NCBI GenBank assembly: GCA_024400635.1
Contig: JAKSMI010000001.1
Location: 1 to 64,000 of the forward strand
Direction of reading: 5' to 3'
DNA: 64,000 nucleotides
Origin: Bacteroidales bacterium
GTDB lineage: Bacteria; Bacteroidota; Bacteroidia; Bacteroidales; WCHB1-69
Below, piece by piece: positions 9,802-20,021 of this stretch. The notes under the pieces are model-generated. The model ran no database searches, had not been told where the DNA came from, and worked only from the letters and a program-made list of their open reading frames with translations. Within the stretch, counting starts at the first letter, position 1; each line of letters begins with the position of its first letter. The position numbers and the translations under genes were made by a program.

Positions 9802-10415
9802 TGCTTCTCCTCAATACAGCATATCTTCCACCTATCGAATACTTCGCACTGATTGCGAAGTATTCTGATTTTTGTCTGGAAGCCTGCGAGAACTATCAGA
9901 AGCAGTCCTACCGTAATCGCTGCTACTTTTTCGGTTCAGGTGGAAAAGAGATGCTGCAGATACCTGTAATTCACGAAAACGGGACCTTCAGGCATCCGAT
10001 TACTGATATCAGAATAGATTACAGCACCCCGTGGGTGATAAGGACGCAGCGGGCCCTGGACTCAGCATACAAGTCTGCCGCATATTTTGACTACTACCGC
10101 GACGGGATGTTCTCCCTGCTTGAATCCGGAGAAGACCGTCTGTGGGCATTTAACCTGAAATTGACGCAATATTGTCTGGAGAGACTGGGACTCGATGCCG
10201 CCATCCATTTTTCCGATGATTTCGCAGATGTTCCTTCCGAAGACGATTTCAGGGAAAGAATACATCCCAAAAAGGCAAGTACAAGCGGGTTGGAATTGGG
10301 AAAGCCGTATTTCCAGGTATTTTCCCAAAAACACGGCTTCATCCCGAATCTATCTGTAATTGACCTCCTTTTCAACGAAGGTCCGTCCGCAAGAGACTAT
10401 CTGTTATCCCTTTAG
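9801..10415 (+). CDS. WbqC-like family protein
   Basis: WbqC-like proteins occur in Bacteroidota and in O-antigen loci; their biochemical role is not settled. The 204-residue product has the family opening (LNTAYLPPIEYFALI) and the conserved R-N-R-C-Y and lysine/glycine-containing region before the I-P-V strand. It starts with GTG overlapping the lpxA stop by 1 nt, so it is translationally coupled to lipid A synthesis, which suggests an envelope role. Its stop overlaps by 3 nt the stop of the convergent gene. Confidence 0.8.
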   Translation: MLLLNTAYLPPIEYFALIAKYSDFCLEACENYQKQSYRNRCYFFGSGGKEMLQIPVIHENGTFRHPITDIRIDYSTPWVIRTQRALDSAYKSAAYFDYYRDGMFSLLESGEDRLWAFNLKLTQYCLERLGLDAAIHFSDDFADVPSEDDFRERIHPKKASTSGLELGKPYFQVFSQKHGFIPNLSVIDLLFNEGPSARDYLLSL

Positions 10416-11980
10416 AACCGCCAGCCGAAACTGAGCATAAAGTCAAGAAGACTGCGGCTTGCTACTACGCTGGCTGAAGGATACAGCGAACCATTGTCCG
10501 TCTCTATGTAATCTGCATAAGGTGAATACTGGATATCCTCGAATCGTGTCCACTTGGTTGCAAAGTCAACATAGAAAGAACCAGGGCTGGAATATCCCAA
10601 ACCTGCAGAAAAGGCCATCACACCGCTCTTCTGATTATATCCGGCACGAATGGAGAAATCCGACAACGGTTTCACTTCAGCACCCACACGGAACTCATTC
10701 ACGGCTCCGCACATTTTCCTAATATCATCGTTGGTATACTGGAAACTGCTTTCGCTTATAGACGAGCGGCTGCTTCTGAATCTGGTGGAACCGTAGTCTG
10801 TTCTCTCCCAATCCACACTTATCAAGGCAAAGTTCCCAATCGTATAGGCGATACCAAGGTTGTAGAAGAAAGGAGTCCTGATAAAATAGCTGTATTCAGC
10901 CTTAGGCGAAGAATCCGAAGCATTATATGCTGACTCATTATAGTATGATGCACCGTCAAGACACCAGGTTTCACGGATATTATACAGTGTAGGGGTCTGG
11001 ATGGCACCTCCTATCCTGAGCCCGGAGACAGGTCTGTAGATAAAACCGAACTTTCCATAAACTCCCGTAAGGCTTGCGTTGTATGTATAGCTATAATTGC
11101 CTTTTATAAGGGTTGTGTGGAAATCATCGCTGTTCAGAGCGTCTTCCTGAAGATAATCAACGGAGCTGTAGTTAATCACAGGCATACCGAGATTGGCTCC
11201 CAAATACAATTCATCGGAAATGTTGAAACCGAGATTGAAAAGGAGGTCCCTCTTGCTGCCAATCTCCTGTTCCTTGAATGCCTGTCTCAAATCTCCGCCA
11301 AGCTCGACATAATATGAATCACTGGCATAAGCATTTTCTGTGGATCCTATATAATAATTATAGATATCATCAATACAGCCTATCAGATTTGACCTGTAAG
11401 CCAGAATCGAACCCCAGGACGGAGCGTGGGAAGAAGATTCATAGTATGTGTCAAAATTGCTGAGGGTCTCAGTCGGATAACCTTCTGATGTCGCTGTCCC
11501 CGCCATAGCGGCCATAAATGACGTATGACCATTGATGCCATAGGCGTCCACATTATTGAGGAAATTGTTGTTGACATTTGAAATGAAGCCGAAAGTTACA
11601 CTCTTAAGTCCTCTTGATACCCCAAGGTCAACCTTGTATGTGATACCGACATTAGGAACCATAAAACCGGCTTTGGATGCAGAATTTGAATTATTCAACT
11701 GTCCTCCACGAACCGGGTAATAATCGGCGATTCCCAAAGAAAAACTGAGGTTTGGAGTAATCGAGAACTGGGAATAATTGGCAACCGCTGAACCGGCAGG
11801 GTTGATTTCCACAGTACCGATATCCCCGCCCAGAGCAGTCACGGCATTACCGAGGGCAACAGTCCTCGCAGTACCATAATAATTGTTCTGGGTATAGCGG
11901 ACTGCCTCATCTACAGTCTGCGCGCTCAATGCCACTGCCACCACCGATGACAGGAGCAAAATCGAAATTATTCTTTTCAT
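10412..11980 (-). CDS. FadL/OmpP1-like outer membrane protein
   Basis: Predicted outer membrane beta barrel of the OmpP1/FadL/TodX class, which moves hydrophobic compounds across the outer membrane. The 522-residue precursor has a signal peptide ending ALSAQ (about residue 20) and the N-terminal ARTVALGNAVTALGGD block. The typical EINPAGSA motif follows, then alternating aromatic beta strands to a terminal Phe (FGWRF), the usual barrel end. It follows the 12005-13270 lipoprotein gene by 24 nt and is likely co-transcribed with it. Substrate is unknown. Confidence 0.85.
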   Translation of the reverse strand: MKRIISILLLSSVVAVALSAQTVDEAVRYTQNNYYGTARTVALGNAVTALGGDIGTVEINPAGSAVANYSQFSITPNLSFSLGIADYYPVRGGQLNNSNSASKAGFMVPNVGITYKVDLGVSRGLKSVTFGFISNVNNNFLNNVDAYGINGHTSFMAAMAGTATSEGYPTETLSNFDTYYESSSHAPSWGSILAYRSNLIGCIDDIYNYYIGSTENAYASDSYYVELGGDLRQAFKEQEIGSKRDLLFNLGFNISDELYLGANLGMPVINYSSVDYLQEDALNSDDFHTTLIKGNYSYTYNASLTGVYGKFGFIYRPVSGLRIGGAIQTPTLYNIRETWCLDGASYYNESAYNASDSSPKAEYSYFIRTPFFYNLGIAYTIGNFALISVDWERTDYGSTRFRSSRSSISESSFQYTNDDIRKMCGAVNEFRVGAEVKPLSDFSIRAGYNQKSGVMAFSAGLGYSSPGSFYVDFATKWTRFEDIQYSPYADYIETDNGSLYPSASVVASRSLLDFMLSFGWRF

Positions 11981-12004
11981 AGTGCTTTCAAATTAATAGG
12001 ACCG

Positions 12005-13270
12005 CTAACGGGCTGAACGACTTATTCCACCACCACCTGATGGGGCTCTTCCACCGCCTCCGCCTGAGAATGAAGGTGAGGCACTGCGTGCGCCGCCGCC
12101 AAATGATCCGGAACTGCTAGGAGCAGAACGGGACATTGAAGATGATGAGTTGCTCGGGAAACTGCTGCGTGAAGGAGTATTGCCTGAGCGTACACCATTG
12201 GATGAATTGATTGTTGTCCTGCCCACGCCGGACCCCGACATAGTACGGGAAACGGACTGACCTTCACTCGGTCTTGCAGTAGCCACAGGACGGGACACTG
12301 ATGATGAAGAAACAGAGCGGGAAACTACCGGTCTGTTGCTTGTTGACAGACTTGAAGAAGCTGAAGATGTCGGTCTTGCAGCTGACTGAGCACTGGAAGA
12401 AGTACTATTGATGGTCGTTCTATCCACCGCACGTGCTGAAGAACTGATGCCACCGGAATTTCCACGTGGTGCAGCATCGATGCTTCCTGATGAAAGACCA
12501 TTTATAGAACGTTCCGAAACAAGCCTCGGCTGTGAATTGCCTGCAGATGTCCCTCTGACAAGTCTTGTAGGAGCTGCAGAAGACACTCCTGAGAGTTCTC
12601 GCCCGACAGGGGCTGCAATTCTGTTGGTTGATGTGCCCAAGCCTCCACCGGCACTGCCTCCGGCCCTGAATCCAGGACGCTCCTGAGATCTGAAATTAGG
12701 CCTTTCGGACGGTGAGCGCCAAGCTCTTGGAGTAGGGTCGACATATATAGGCCCCCAGCCCGGGCCGATAGGTCCAGGTCCCCAAGGGCCCCAACCCGGA
12801 CCCCAAGGACGGTATCCAGGTCCCCACCAAGGATCCCAGTAGCCCCAACCCGGGCCCCACCAAGGGTCAAACCAGGTCCAGCTGCGCCAATACCAGTAGT
12901 CGTATGCCCAAGGGTATCTCCAAGCCCACGGTCTAGTCCAGCAATATGCGGCGAGTGCACCCGTGTATACCCAGCTGTAGAGAGGGTCGAATGTAAACAC
13001 GATATTGCTGTTGAATTGAGAAGGCTCCTGTACAATCAATGTATCAAGCTTCGGAGAGGATTTGAATATGGAAGAAGACTTCGTCCTTTCTGCAAGAGCG
13101 GAAACTTCTTTTGAAGTCTCGATCTGAATCTCCTTGAATTTTGCTGCAGGATTATAGTAGATTCCATCGTCATACCTCTGATTTGAGGCTGACTGAGAAA
13201 TAGTAGCAACTGATGCACAAGAAGACAGCATCAGAAGCGCTGAGGCAAGCAAAGCAATGTGCATTTTCAT
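12005..13270 (-). CDS. Lipoprotein with WGPG-rich and Ser/Arg-rich low-complexity regions
   Basis: Not a family I can name. The 421-residue precursor has a lipoprotein signal (lipobox LSSC, Cys18) and a short globular region to about 100 with a Tyr/Trp-rich end. Residues about 110-170 are dominated by Trp, Gly and Pro with repeated WGPG/WDPWWGPG units. The remaining 250 residues are rich in Ser, Arg, Gly and Thr (SRSVSSSSVSR-like stretches) and end in a Gly-rich tail. It is probably envelope-anchored and largely disordered. It precedes the FadL-like gene in the same direction. Long frames on other strands here are shadows of the repeat composition. Confidence 0.75.
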   Translation of the reverse strand: MKMHIALLASALLMLSSCASVATISQSASNQRYDDGIYYNPAAKFKEIQIETSKEVSALAERTKSSSIFKSSPKLDTLIVQEPSQFNSNIVFTFDPLYSWVYTGALAAYCWTRPWAWRYPWAYDYWYWRSWTWFDPWWGPGWGYWDPWWGPGYRPWGPGWGPWGPGPIGPGWGPIYVDPTPRAWRSPSERPNFRSQERPGFRAGGSAGGGLGTSTNRIAAPVGRELSGVSSAAPTRLVRGTSAGNSQPRLVSERSINGLSSGSIDAAPRGNSGGISSSARAVDRTTINSTSSSAQSAARPTSSASSSLSTSNRPVVSRSVSSSSVSRPVATARPSEGQSVSRTMSGSGVGRTTINSSNGVRSGNTPSRSSFPSNSSSSMSRSAPSSSGSFGGGARSASPSFSGGGGGRAPSGGGGISRSAR

Positions 13271-13272
13271 AA

Positions 13273-13302
13273 TTGAATCTCCTATAAAAATTTATATATT
13301 TG
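13273..13302 (+). promoter_or_regulatory. Promoter for proS operon
   Basis: TTG (13273-13275), 19-nt spacer, TATATTTG (13295-13302); proS begins 44 nt downstream. The -33 element overlaps the region just upstream of the divergent lipoprotein gene. Confidence 0.65.
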
Positions 13303-13346
13303 TGCAATTTTAGCAATTAATATCGATATAACAAAAAGAATACCAT

Positions 13347-14825
13347 ATGGCAAAGGAAGTTACTTCAAGGGCAGAAAATTACTCTCAATGGTATAATGAC
13401 CTGGCACTCAAGGCAGACCTTGCAGAGCAATCGGCAGTAAGAGGATGTATGGTCATCAAACCTTACGGATATGCAATTTGGGAAAAAATGCAGTCTATAC
13501 TCGACGGAATGTTCAAACAGACCGGAGTCCAGAACGCATATTTCCCTCTTTTTATTCCAAAATCCTTCTTCAGCCGCGAAGCTGAACACGTTGCCGGATT
13601 CGCTAAGGAATGTGCAGTTGTTACTCACCATCGTCTTATGAATGACCCTGACGGGAAAGGTGTCATTGTGGACCCTGAAGCAAAATTGGAAGAAGAATTG
13701 ATTGTACGTCCGACTTCCGAGACTATCATATGGAGCACTTATAAAAACTGGATTACATCCTGGAGGGACCTTCCGATACTTTGCAACCAGTGGTGCAATG
13801 TCGTAAGATGGGAAATGCGCACAAGGCTTTTCCTTAGAACGGCGGAATTCCTCTGGCAGGAAGGACACACTGCCCACGCAACAGCGGAAGAAGCAGAGGC
13901 AAAGGCTAATGAGATGGTGCAGGTATATGCAAAATTCGCACGTGAAGTTATGGCTTTGCCTGTCATTGTAGGCCACAAGAGTCCTAATGAAAGGTTTGCC
14001 GGAGCCCTTGACACTTTGACCATTGAGGCGATGATGCAGGACGGAAAAGCTCTGCAGGCAGGAACATCCCATTTTCTCGGCCAGAACTTCGCCAAATCAT
14101 TTGATGTACAGTACACCAACAAGGAAGGAAAGCAGGAATATGTTTGGGCGACATCCTGGGGCGTAAGTACACGGCTTATGGGAGCGCTCATTATGGCCCA
14201 CGGAGATGATAACGGGCTTGTACTTCCTCCTGCCCTCGCCCCTATCCAGGTGGTTATGGTGCCGATTTTCAAAACAGAAGAAGAACATCAGGCTATTCTG
14301 GACAAGATGTATGCAGTCAAGAAACAGCTGGAGGCTTTGGGCCACAGCGTGAAGGTGGATGACCGCGACACCCTGCGCCCTGGATTCAAATTTGCGGAAT
14401 GGGAACTGAAAGGAGTGCCTGTGAGACTTGCAATGGGCCCGAGAGATTTGGAGAACGGCACAGTTGAAGTAGCCAGAAGAGATAACCTCACAAAAGAAAC
14501 CGTTTCCGTCGACGGACTTGACCAGCACATCCACAAACTTCTCAGCGACATACAGAAAGGCATATATGACAAGGCCTTTGCCTATAGGGAGCAGAATGTA
14601 GAGAAATGTGACGATTGGGAAGAATTCAAAGCCAAGATTCAGACCGGAAAATTCCTGCTGTGCCACTGGGACGGAACAGTTGAGACCGAACAGAAAATCA
14701 AGGACGAAACAAAGGCCACAATACGCTGCATCCCTATTGACAGCTTTGTCTGCCAGGAGGAGGGCAAGGATATCTATTCCGGAAAGCCATCCAAGCAAAG
14801 AGTCATTTTCGCAATTTCATACTAG
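13347..14825 (+). CDS. proS: Prolyl-tRNA synthetase, archaeal/eukaryal-type
   Basis: Charges tRNA-Pro with proline in the cytoplasm. The 492-residue class II synthetase shows [10 protein letters not shown] (proline/ATP site), the motif 2 region [18 protein letters not shown] with [11 protein letters not shown], and motif 3 region [14 protein letters not shown]. An anticodon-binding domain and the extra C-terminal domain of the short type follow. It lacks the large editing insertion of the standard bacterial enzyme, as is usual in Bacteroidota. The DUF3078 gene begins 9 nt after its stop. Confidence 0.97.
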   Translation: MAKEVTSRAENYSQWYNDLALKADLAEQSAVRGCMVIKPYGYAIWEKMQSILDGMFKQTGVQNAYFPLFIPKSFFSREAEHVAGFAKECAVVTHHRLMNDPDGKGVIVDPEAKLEEELIVRPTSETIIWSTYKNWITSWRDLPILCNQWCNVVRWEMRTRLFLRTAEFLWQEGHTAHATAEEAEAKANEMVQVYAKFAREVMALPVIVGHKSPNERFAGALDTLTIEAMMQDGKALQAGTSHFLGQNFAKSFDVQYTNKEGKQEYVWATSWGVSTRLMGALIMAHGDDNGLVLPPALAPIQVVMVPIFKTEEEHQAILDKMYAVKKQLEALGHSVKVDDRDTLRPGFKFAEWELKGVPVRLAMGPRDLENGTVEVARRDNLTKETVSVDGLDQHIHKLLSDIQKGIYDKAFAYREQNVEKCDDWEEFKAKIQTGKFLLCHWDGTVETEQKIKDETKATIRCIPIDSFVCQEEGKDIYSGKPSKQRVIFAISY

Positions 14826-14834
14826 TCGGATAAT

Positions 14835-15845
14835 ATGAGAAAGAAACTGTTTTTCCTTGCCATTTGCCTGCAAATGGTCGGGGTTGTGGGTTATTCCCAG
14901 GAAAACGATGTACAGAAAGCTGTCGCAGACGCGGCCAATGCACTTTCAAACGCGCCCGAAATTGCAGAAAAGGTCAATTATTGGACGACTTCCTCAATAT
15001 TTGATGTCGGTCTTTCCAGCACTATGCTTCAGAATTGGGCGGCAGGTGGATATAACACTATCGCGATAAATGCAGGCATAGATGCCAATGCAAACTATAA
15101 AAAGGAGTTGATGACCTGGGGCAACAGGTTGCAGCTTATGTACGCATTCTATGTGTCCGGAGATAAACCGGGTGTGATACAAAAGACCAACGACCTTATC
15201 AAACTGGAAAGTGCGTGGGGCTACAGGACGTCTGAAACATCCAAATGGAACTACTCCGCATCCCTTAACTTCCGTTCACAATTCACAGACAGTTACAAGT
15301 TCGGGAATCCTCTCGTTGATGAGCCGTACGGGCCGAATGACTATGCCAAGACACTGCAGTCAGGCTTTATGTCTCCTGCCTACACAAATATCGCTCTTGG
15401 TATGACCTGGACTCCATCTGCGTGGTTCTCCGCCAATTTTGCCCCATTGACCGGAGGCTTCACCATTTGCGACATTCCTATTCTGAGAAAGACCTATGGT
15501 ATGAAGCCGATAGAAGGTACTGAAGAATACAGGTCCTCCCTCTTCCAGTTCGGTGCTCAGGTAACAGCGAACGTAAAGTTGAATATCAACGAAGTTTTCA
15601 AGTTTGAAACGCAACTTGTTCTCTTTTCAGACTATCTCAACAAGCCTCAGAACATAAGGGTCAACTGGGACAACAAGATTTCCTGGCAGCTCAACAAGCT
15701 CTTCAAGATCAGCTTTGATACCTGGCTCATTTACGACCCTATCGTAATGATCCCGGACGAAATCCATCCTGAAGGCATACAGAGGATTCAGATGAAGGAA
15801 TACCTGTCATTCAATCTCACATATACATTTGCGCCTAAGAAATAA
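14835..15845 (+). CDS. DUF3078 outer membrane-type protein
   Basis: Bacteroidota-specific family of unknown function. The 336-residue precursor has a signal peptide (MRKKLFFLAICLQMVGVVGY, cut near SQEN) and the family block YWTTSSIFDVGLSSTMLQNW followed by AAGGYNTIAINAG. Repeated aromatic strands such as YRTSETSKWNYSASLNFRSQ and a C-terminal LSFNLTYTFAPKK suggest a beta barrel. Sandwiched between proS and tilS, it overlaps the tilS start by 1 nt (TAATG), so the three form one operon. Confidence 0.82.
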   Translation: MRKKLFFLAICLQMVGVVGYSQENDVQKAVADAANALSNAPEIAEKVNYWTTSSIFDVGLSSTMLQNWAAGGYNTIAINAGIDANANYKKELMTWGNRLQLMYAFYVSGDKPGVIQKTNDLIKLESAWGYRTSETSKWNYSASLNFRSQFTDSYKFGNPLVDEPYGPNDYAKTLQSGFMSPAYTNIALGMTWTPSAWFSANFAPLTGGFTICDIPILRKTYGMKPIEGTEEYRSSLFQFGAQVTANVKLNINEVFKFETQLVLFSDYLNKPQNIRVNWDNKISWQLNKLFKISFDTWLIYDPIVMIPDEIHPEGIQRIQMKEYLSFNLTYTFAPKK

Positions 15846-16732
15846 TGAGACGCATCCTCCTTGCAGTAAGTGGAGGCATCGACTCAATGTATCTTGCCTC
15901 CAGAGCTTCCGAGCTTATGCCGGACGCTGTATTTGCCATTGCCCATTGCAATTTCAAGCTCAGGGGCAAAGAAAGTGATGGGGACGAAGAATTTGTCCGG
16001 GAATGGGCAAACAGGCACGGAATGGCATTCTATTGCAGGACCTTTGACACAGAAGCATATTCTGAGAAAAATGGTATAAGCATTGAAATGGCGGCACGGG
16101 AACTGCGTTATGCCTGGTTCAAAGAGTTGATGGAGGCCGAAGGATTTGATGCTACAGCCGTTGCTCACAATGCCAATGACAATGCGGAGACAATGATTTT
16201 GAATCTCCTGCGCGGTACGGGAGGAAGAGGTCTGAGAGGAATGTCAGGGCGAGACAGGATACTCCGTCCTATGCTGGATATAGAGAGAAAGGAAATAAGG
16301 GACTGGATGGTAGCGAACGATATCTCCTGGAGAGAGGACAGGACCAATTCGGAGAACGTCTATAAGCGGAATAAAATACGCAATGAAGTATTTCCCCTGT
16401 TCGGGCAGATTAATCCCTCATTTATCCGCACCCTGCAGAGAGATATGAAGCATATAGCCCAGGAAAATGACATTGCGGAAGATTATTTCAGGGAGGCCCT
16501 TCCCAAAATCATCATTGATGGAAACAGCATAAACATCAAGGCTCTGATGGAACTTTCACATTGGGAATATGTACTATGGAGATGGTCCGAGCCATACAAC
16601 CTCAGCGATGAGACATTCAATAAACTCGTAGAACTTCTCAAATCCACGAGGACTATCAGCGGCAAATCGTTCGAATCCCCTACCAATCTGCTGACTATAC
16701 ATAAAAAAATTCTGTCCGCATTGCCCCGATAA
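15845..16732 (+). CDS. tilS: tRNA(Ile)-lysidine synthase, short form
   Basis: Modifies the wobble C34 of tRNA-Ile(CAU) to lysidine so it reads AUA. The 295-residue protein has the PP-loop SGGIDS at residues 9-14, the HCNFKLRGKESDGDE block and AHNANDNAETMILNLLRGTG. Conserved LRPML and WREDRTNSENVYKRNKIRNEVFP follow. It ends soon after the substrate-recognition region and lacks the C-terminal TilS domain found in longer homologues (about 430 residues); short forms exist in other bacteria, so it may be functional. The sppA terminator lies across its stop region. Confidence 0.92.
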   Translation: MRRILLAVSGGIDSMYLASRASELMPDAVFAIAHCNFKLRGKESDGDEEFVREWANRHGMAFYCRTFDTEAYSEKNGISIEMAARELRYAWFKELMEAEGFDATAVAHNANDNAETMILNLLRGTGGRGLRGMSGRDRILRPMLDIERKEIRDWMVANDISWREDRTNSENVYKRNKIRNEVFPLFGQINPSFIRTLQRDMKHIAQENDIAEDYFREALPKIIIDGNSINIKALMELSHWEYVLWRWSEPYNLSDETFNKLVELLKSTRTISGKSFESPTNLLTIHKKILSALPR

Positions 16733-16755
16733 TATCAAGGCCACACGGACAGAAT
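16702..16755 (-). terminator. sppA terminator
   Basis: Perfect 10-bp inverted repeat ATTCTGTCCG (16709-16718) and CGGACAGAAT (16746-16755) around a 27-nt partly paired loop. On the minus strand it is followed at once by T7. It begins 20 nt after the sppA stop and overlaps the last codons of the convergent tilS. Confidence 0.8.
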
Positions 16756-16774
16756 ATGCTGATCAAGGAATCCC

Positions 16775-18565
16775 CTACCGCATAACAATTTCAAAAGGCA
16801 TACGTGCAAACATATAGTCGTGTGTCTCAGAAACCTGCTCGCTCCATTTCAGGAAAGCATTTCCGAATGACTCGAAGGCTGTCCCGCTCAAAGCATTTGA
16901 CTTTGCCTGGGAATCTTTGTTAAGCAATGACATAATTTGTTCGGCTGCTGTCTGCGGCTTAGGGTAGCCGACAAGCTTCCAGGCCCTGAGGTCAGGATCG
17001 CCATCATTCACCAATGCGGCAGCATAATGAAGCGCATCCTCAAGAGTACCTATCTCATCAACCAGACCGATTCCGATTGCATCAGAGCCAGCCCAAACTC
17101 TTCCCTGTGCTATTGAGTCGACGAATTCCGTTTCCAGTCCTCTTCCCTCTGCGACATAGTTGACGAATGTTGTATAAACATCCTCAACAGAAGCCTGCAT
17201 TGCAGCCTTCTCGATTTCATCAAGAGGGCGTAAAACAGACAGCATATCTCCGTGCTTGTTGGAGTTTACAGTCGTAACATTTACGTGAGCTATGTCCTTG
17301 AGAGTTCCGCTGAAGTCAGGAATCATACTGAAAACGCCTATTGAGCCCGTCAAAGTAGTCTTATCCGCATAAATCTTGTCGCAGCTGTTGGATATCCAAT
17401 AGCCACCCGATGCGGCATAATCGCCATAAGATGCCACCACTGGCTTTTCCTTCTTCAGAAGTTCAATCTGCTCCTTAATCTGTTCAGATGCCATAACGCT
17501 TCCTCCCGGAGAATTGACCCTGAATACAACAGCCTTGATTGTGGAATCCGCACGGACCTTCTCAATCTGGGATGCAAAATACCCACCTGCAACTTCTTCT
17601 TTACCGTTTCCGTCCACTATCTCACCATCCGCATATATGATGGCAATTTTCTGCTTCAACTTTGATTGTTCCTTCTTGGCAGAGACATAATCTGTGAAAG
17701 GAATGAACTTGATGTCATCAAATTTTTCTACGACAGCAAGGTCAGCAAGCTTCTGCTTTCTCTCGTCGGAAGAAAGAATCTCATCAACAAGCCCGGCCTC
17801 CAGAAAATCCTCCGGAAATATCAGTTCAATATTATCGATTATCTCATTGAGTCTTTCAACTGAAATACCGCGGCTTTCTGCTATTTCCGTTGCATAAGCA
17901 TTCCATATTGAATTGATCATAACCTGATTCTGTTCAAGGTTCTCAGGACTGGCTGAATTCCTGATGAACATTTCTCCGGCTGATTTATACTTGCCGTGAC
18001 GGATGAGCTGTACATTGACTCCAAGTTTGTCAAGAAGATCCTTGACGAAAATCAGCTGGCTGGATACACCCGTCAGCATATAGGTTGCACCGTGATATGG
18101 AGTCAAATAAATCTTGTCGGAAACAGATGCCAGATAATAAGAGGCAGTAGTTGGTGAATCCATTATGGAGATGATTGCCTTTCCGCTTTTACGGAAATTG
18201 GCAAGAGCAGCCCTTAATTCCTCCATTTCTGCCATACCTATCGACGCATTCTGTGACCGGAAATACAAATACTGTACAGAAGGGTCCTCAGCAGCCGAAT
18301 TCAAAGCCTGAACGGCATCAAGGAGTCCAATTACCGTACGTTTTTCGCCCTGAATTGACGAGAAAATATCACTTTCCTTGCTCTGCTCAGCTATAGTAAG
18401 CTTTGACAGATCCAGATAAAGCACGCCCGACTTTGGCAGTACAGGTTGTGAAGAGCCTGCCGCAGCAATGGAGCCTATCATTCCTATGCTGATGAGGAAA
18501 ATGATGATGTTGAAAATAAAAATTCCGCAGATGACTGCGAGAGTCCATTTTACAAAATTCTTCAT
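16775..18565 (-). CDS. sppA: Signal peptide peptidase SppA, 67K type
   Basis: Membrane-anchored serine protease with a Ser/Lys dyad that degrades released signal peptides. The 596-residue protein has one N-terminal membrane helix (about 8-32) and two tandem S49 domains. The first contains TASYYLASVSDKIYLTP, carrying the general-base Lys; the second has VFRVNSPGGSVMASEQ, carrying the nucleophilic Ser, followed by YGDYAASGGYWISNS. Length is standard. Monocistronic between a divergent hisS and a convergent tilS. Confidence 0.96.
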   Translation of the reverse strand: MKNFVKWTLAVICGIFIFNIIIFLISIGMIGSIAAAGSSQPVLPKSGVLYLDLSKLTIAEQSKESDIFSSIQGEKRTVIGLLDAVQALNSAAEDPSVQYLYFRSQNASIGMAEMEELRAALANFRKSGKAIISIMDSPTTASYYLASVSDKIYLTPYHGATYMLTGVSSQLIFVKDLLDKLGVNVQLIRHGKYKSAGEMFIRNSASPENLEQNQVMINSIWNAYATEIAESRGISVERLNEIIDNIELIFPEDFLEAGLVDEILSSDERKQKLADLAVVEKFDDIKFIPFTDYVSAKKEQSKLKQKIAIIYADGEIVDGNGKEEVAGGYFASQIEKVRADSTIKAVVFRVNSPGGSVMASEQIKEQIELLKKEKPVVASYGDYAASGGYWISNSCDKIYADKTTLTGSIGVFSMIPDFSGTLKDIAHVNVTTVNSNKHGDMLSVLRPLDEIEKAAMQASVEDVYTTFVNYVAEGRGLETEFVDSIAQGRVWAGSDAIGIGLVDEIGTLEDALHYAAALVNDGDPDLRAWKLVGYPKPQTAAEQIMSLLNKDSQAKSNALSGTAFESFGNAFLKWSEQVSETHDYMFARMPFEIVMR

Positions 18566-18602
18566 ATCTTTTACGTTATCTGTTTACACTTGATGTGAAG
18601 GA

Positions 18603-18610
18603 CAAATATA
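18603..18610 (-). promoter_or_regulatory. -7 box for sppA
   Basis: On the minus strand TATATTTG fits TAnnTTTG, 37 nt before the sppA ATG. No convincing -33 element. Confidence 0.45.
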
Positions 18611-18621
18611 CTAAAATTTGC

Positions 18622-18629
18622 TACCTTTG
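18622..18629 (+). promoter_or_regulatory. -7 box for hisS
   Basis: TACCTTTG fits the consensus. It decides the hisS start: a start at 18618 would lie upstream of this box, so the ATG at 18648 (or 18642) is preferred. Confidence 0.55.
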
Positions 18630-18647
18630 TACATTAAATTAATGTCT

Positions 18648-20021
18648 ATGGCACAAAAACCTTCCATTCCAAAGGGGACAAGAGATTTCGGCCAGCAGGA
18701 AATGGCTGAGAGAAATTATATATTCGACACCATACGTTCAGTATTCAGGACCTTCGGCTACTCGCAGATCGAAACTCCCGCGATGGAGAACCTCTCCACC
18801 CTGCTCGGCAAATATGGAGATGAAGGAGACAAACTCCTGTTCAGAATACTTAATTCCGGAGATGCATTTGCAGAAGCTGATTTTTCAAGGCCTCTCGCGT
18901 CCCAGGTATGTGAAAAGGGTTTGAGATATGACCTCACGGTTCCGTTTGCAAGATTTGTCGTACAGCACCAGAACGATATTTCTTTCCCTTTCAAGAGATT
19001 CCAGATTCAGCCGGTATGGAGAGCTGACAGACCCCAGAAAGGACGTTATCGCGAGTTCTATCAGTGCGATGCCGATGTCATAGGATCAAAGTCCCAGATT
19101 AATGAATTGGAGCTCGTCCAAATCGTGGACAAGGTGTTCGGATTGCTCGGGGTAAATGTGCTGATCAAGATCAATAACCGCAAGGTCCTTACCGGATTCG
19201 CTGAAATCTGCGGTTTCCCGGATAAGGTGATCGATATTACAGTCGCTATCGACAAACTGGATAAGATCGGTCTTGAAGCCGTGGAAGCAGAAATGGAGCA
19301 GAAAGGATTGACGAAGGAAGCCATAGAGGTCATAGAATCAATTCTGAAACTCTCCGGAGACACATCGGAGAAAATAGCTTCGATGAGAGATTTGATGAAC
19401 GGAGGCTCTGCCTCAGGAATCGTATCCGAAACCGGTTTGAAAGGTCTCGACGAACTTGAAGAGCTATTCGGATTCATAGAGGCTGCAGGAGTAAAAAATC
19501 CTGTAGAAATTGACTTGTCCCTCGCAAGAGGATTGAACTATTATACGGGTGCAATCTTCGAAGTTAAAGCACTTGATTTTGAAATAGGAAGCATCTGCGG
19601 AGGCGGAAGGTATGATAATCTGACAGGCATTTTCGGTCTGCCGGATATGTCCGGAGTCGGCATAAGCTTCGGAGCTGACAGAATATATGACGTTTTGAAA
19701 GGATTGGATAAATTCCCTGACGGGCTGAAATCATCCACAAAGATTCTCTTCGCCAATATGGGTACGGAGGAAATAGAATACCTGCTCCCTGTCGCATCAG
19801 CACTTCGCAATGAGGGCGTATCCGTGGAAATTTACCCGGACAACACCAAGTTGAAGAAGCAGTTCGATTATGCCGACAGAAAGAACATTCCTTTCCTCAG
19901 TATAACAGGAGGGGACGAGATTGCTGCAGGCACAGTGCAAATCAAGAATCTGGCGACAGGCGACCAGCAGACATTCCCTAAGGGCGATATCGAAGGCATT
20001 ATTTCCTTCATTTCAAGATAA
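18648..20021 (+). CDS. hisS: Histidyl-tRNA synthetase
   Basis: Charges tRNA-His. Class II synthetase of 457 residues from the chosen start ([14 protein letters not shown], the common Bacteroidota N-terminus). Motif 2 lies around [20 protein letters not shown], the histidine motif is [14 protein letters not shown], motif 3 is [13 protein letters not shown], and a C-terminal anticodon-binding domain completes it. Its stop is followed directly by the tRNA promoter. Arginine codons here are mostly AGA/AGG (about 15 of 21 by hand count), unlike genes after 20.2 kb. Confidence 0.97.
   Translation: MAQKPSIPKGTRDFGQQEMAERNYIFDTIRSVFRTFGYSQIETPAMENLSTLLGKYGDEGDKLLFRILNSGDAFAEADFSRPLASQVCEKGLRYDLTVPFARFVVQHQNDISFPFKRFQIQPVWRADRPQKGRYREFYQCDADVIGSKSQINELELVQIVDKVFGLLGVNVLIKINNRKVLTGFAEICGFPDKVIDITVAIDKLDKIGLEAVEAEMEQKGLTKEAIEVIESILKLSGDTSEKIASMRDLMNGGSASGIVSETGLKGLDELEELFGFIEAAGVKNPVEIDLSLARGLNYYTGAIFEVKALDFEIGSICGGGRYDNLTGIFGLPDMSGVGISFGADRIYDVLKGLDKFPDGLKSSTKILFANMGTEEIEYLLPVASALRNEGVSVEIYPDNTKLKKQFDYADRKNIPFLSITGGDEIAAGTVQIKNLATGDQQTFPKGDIEGIISFISR

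Noticed and set aside
12408-13035. Long frames on both strands over the WGPG/Ser-rich lipoprotein
   Set aside because: Low-complexity repeats are open in several frames; only the minus-strand frame has a signal peptide and lipobox.
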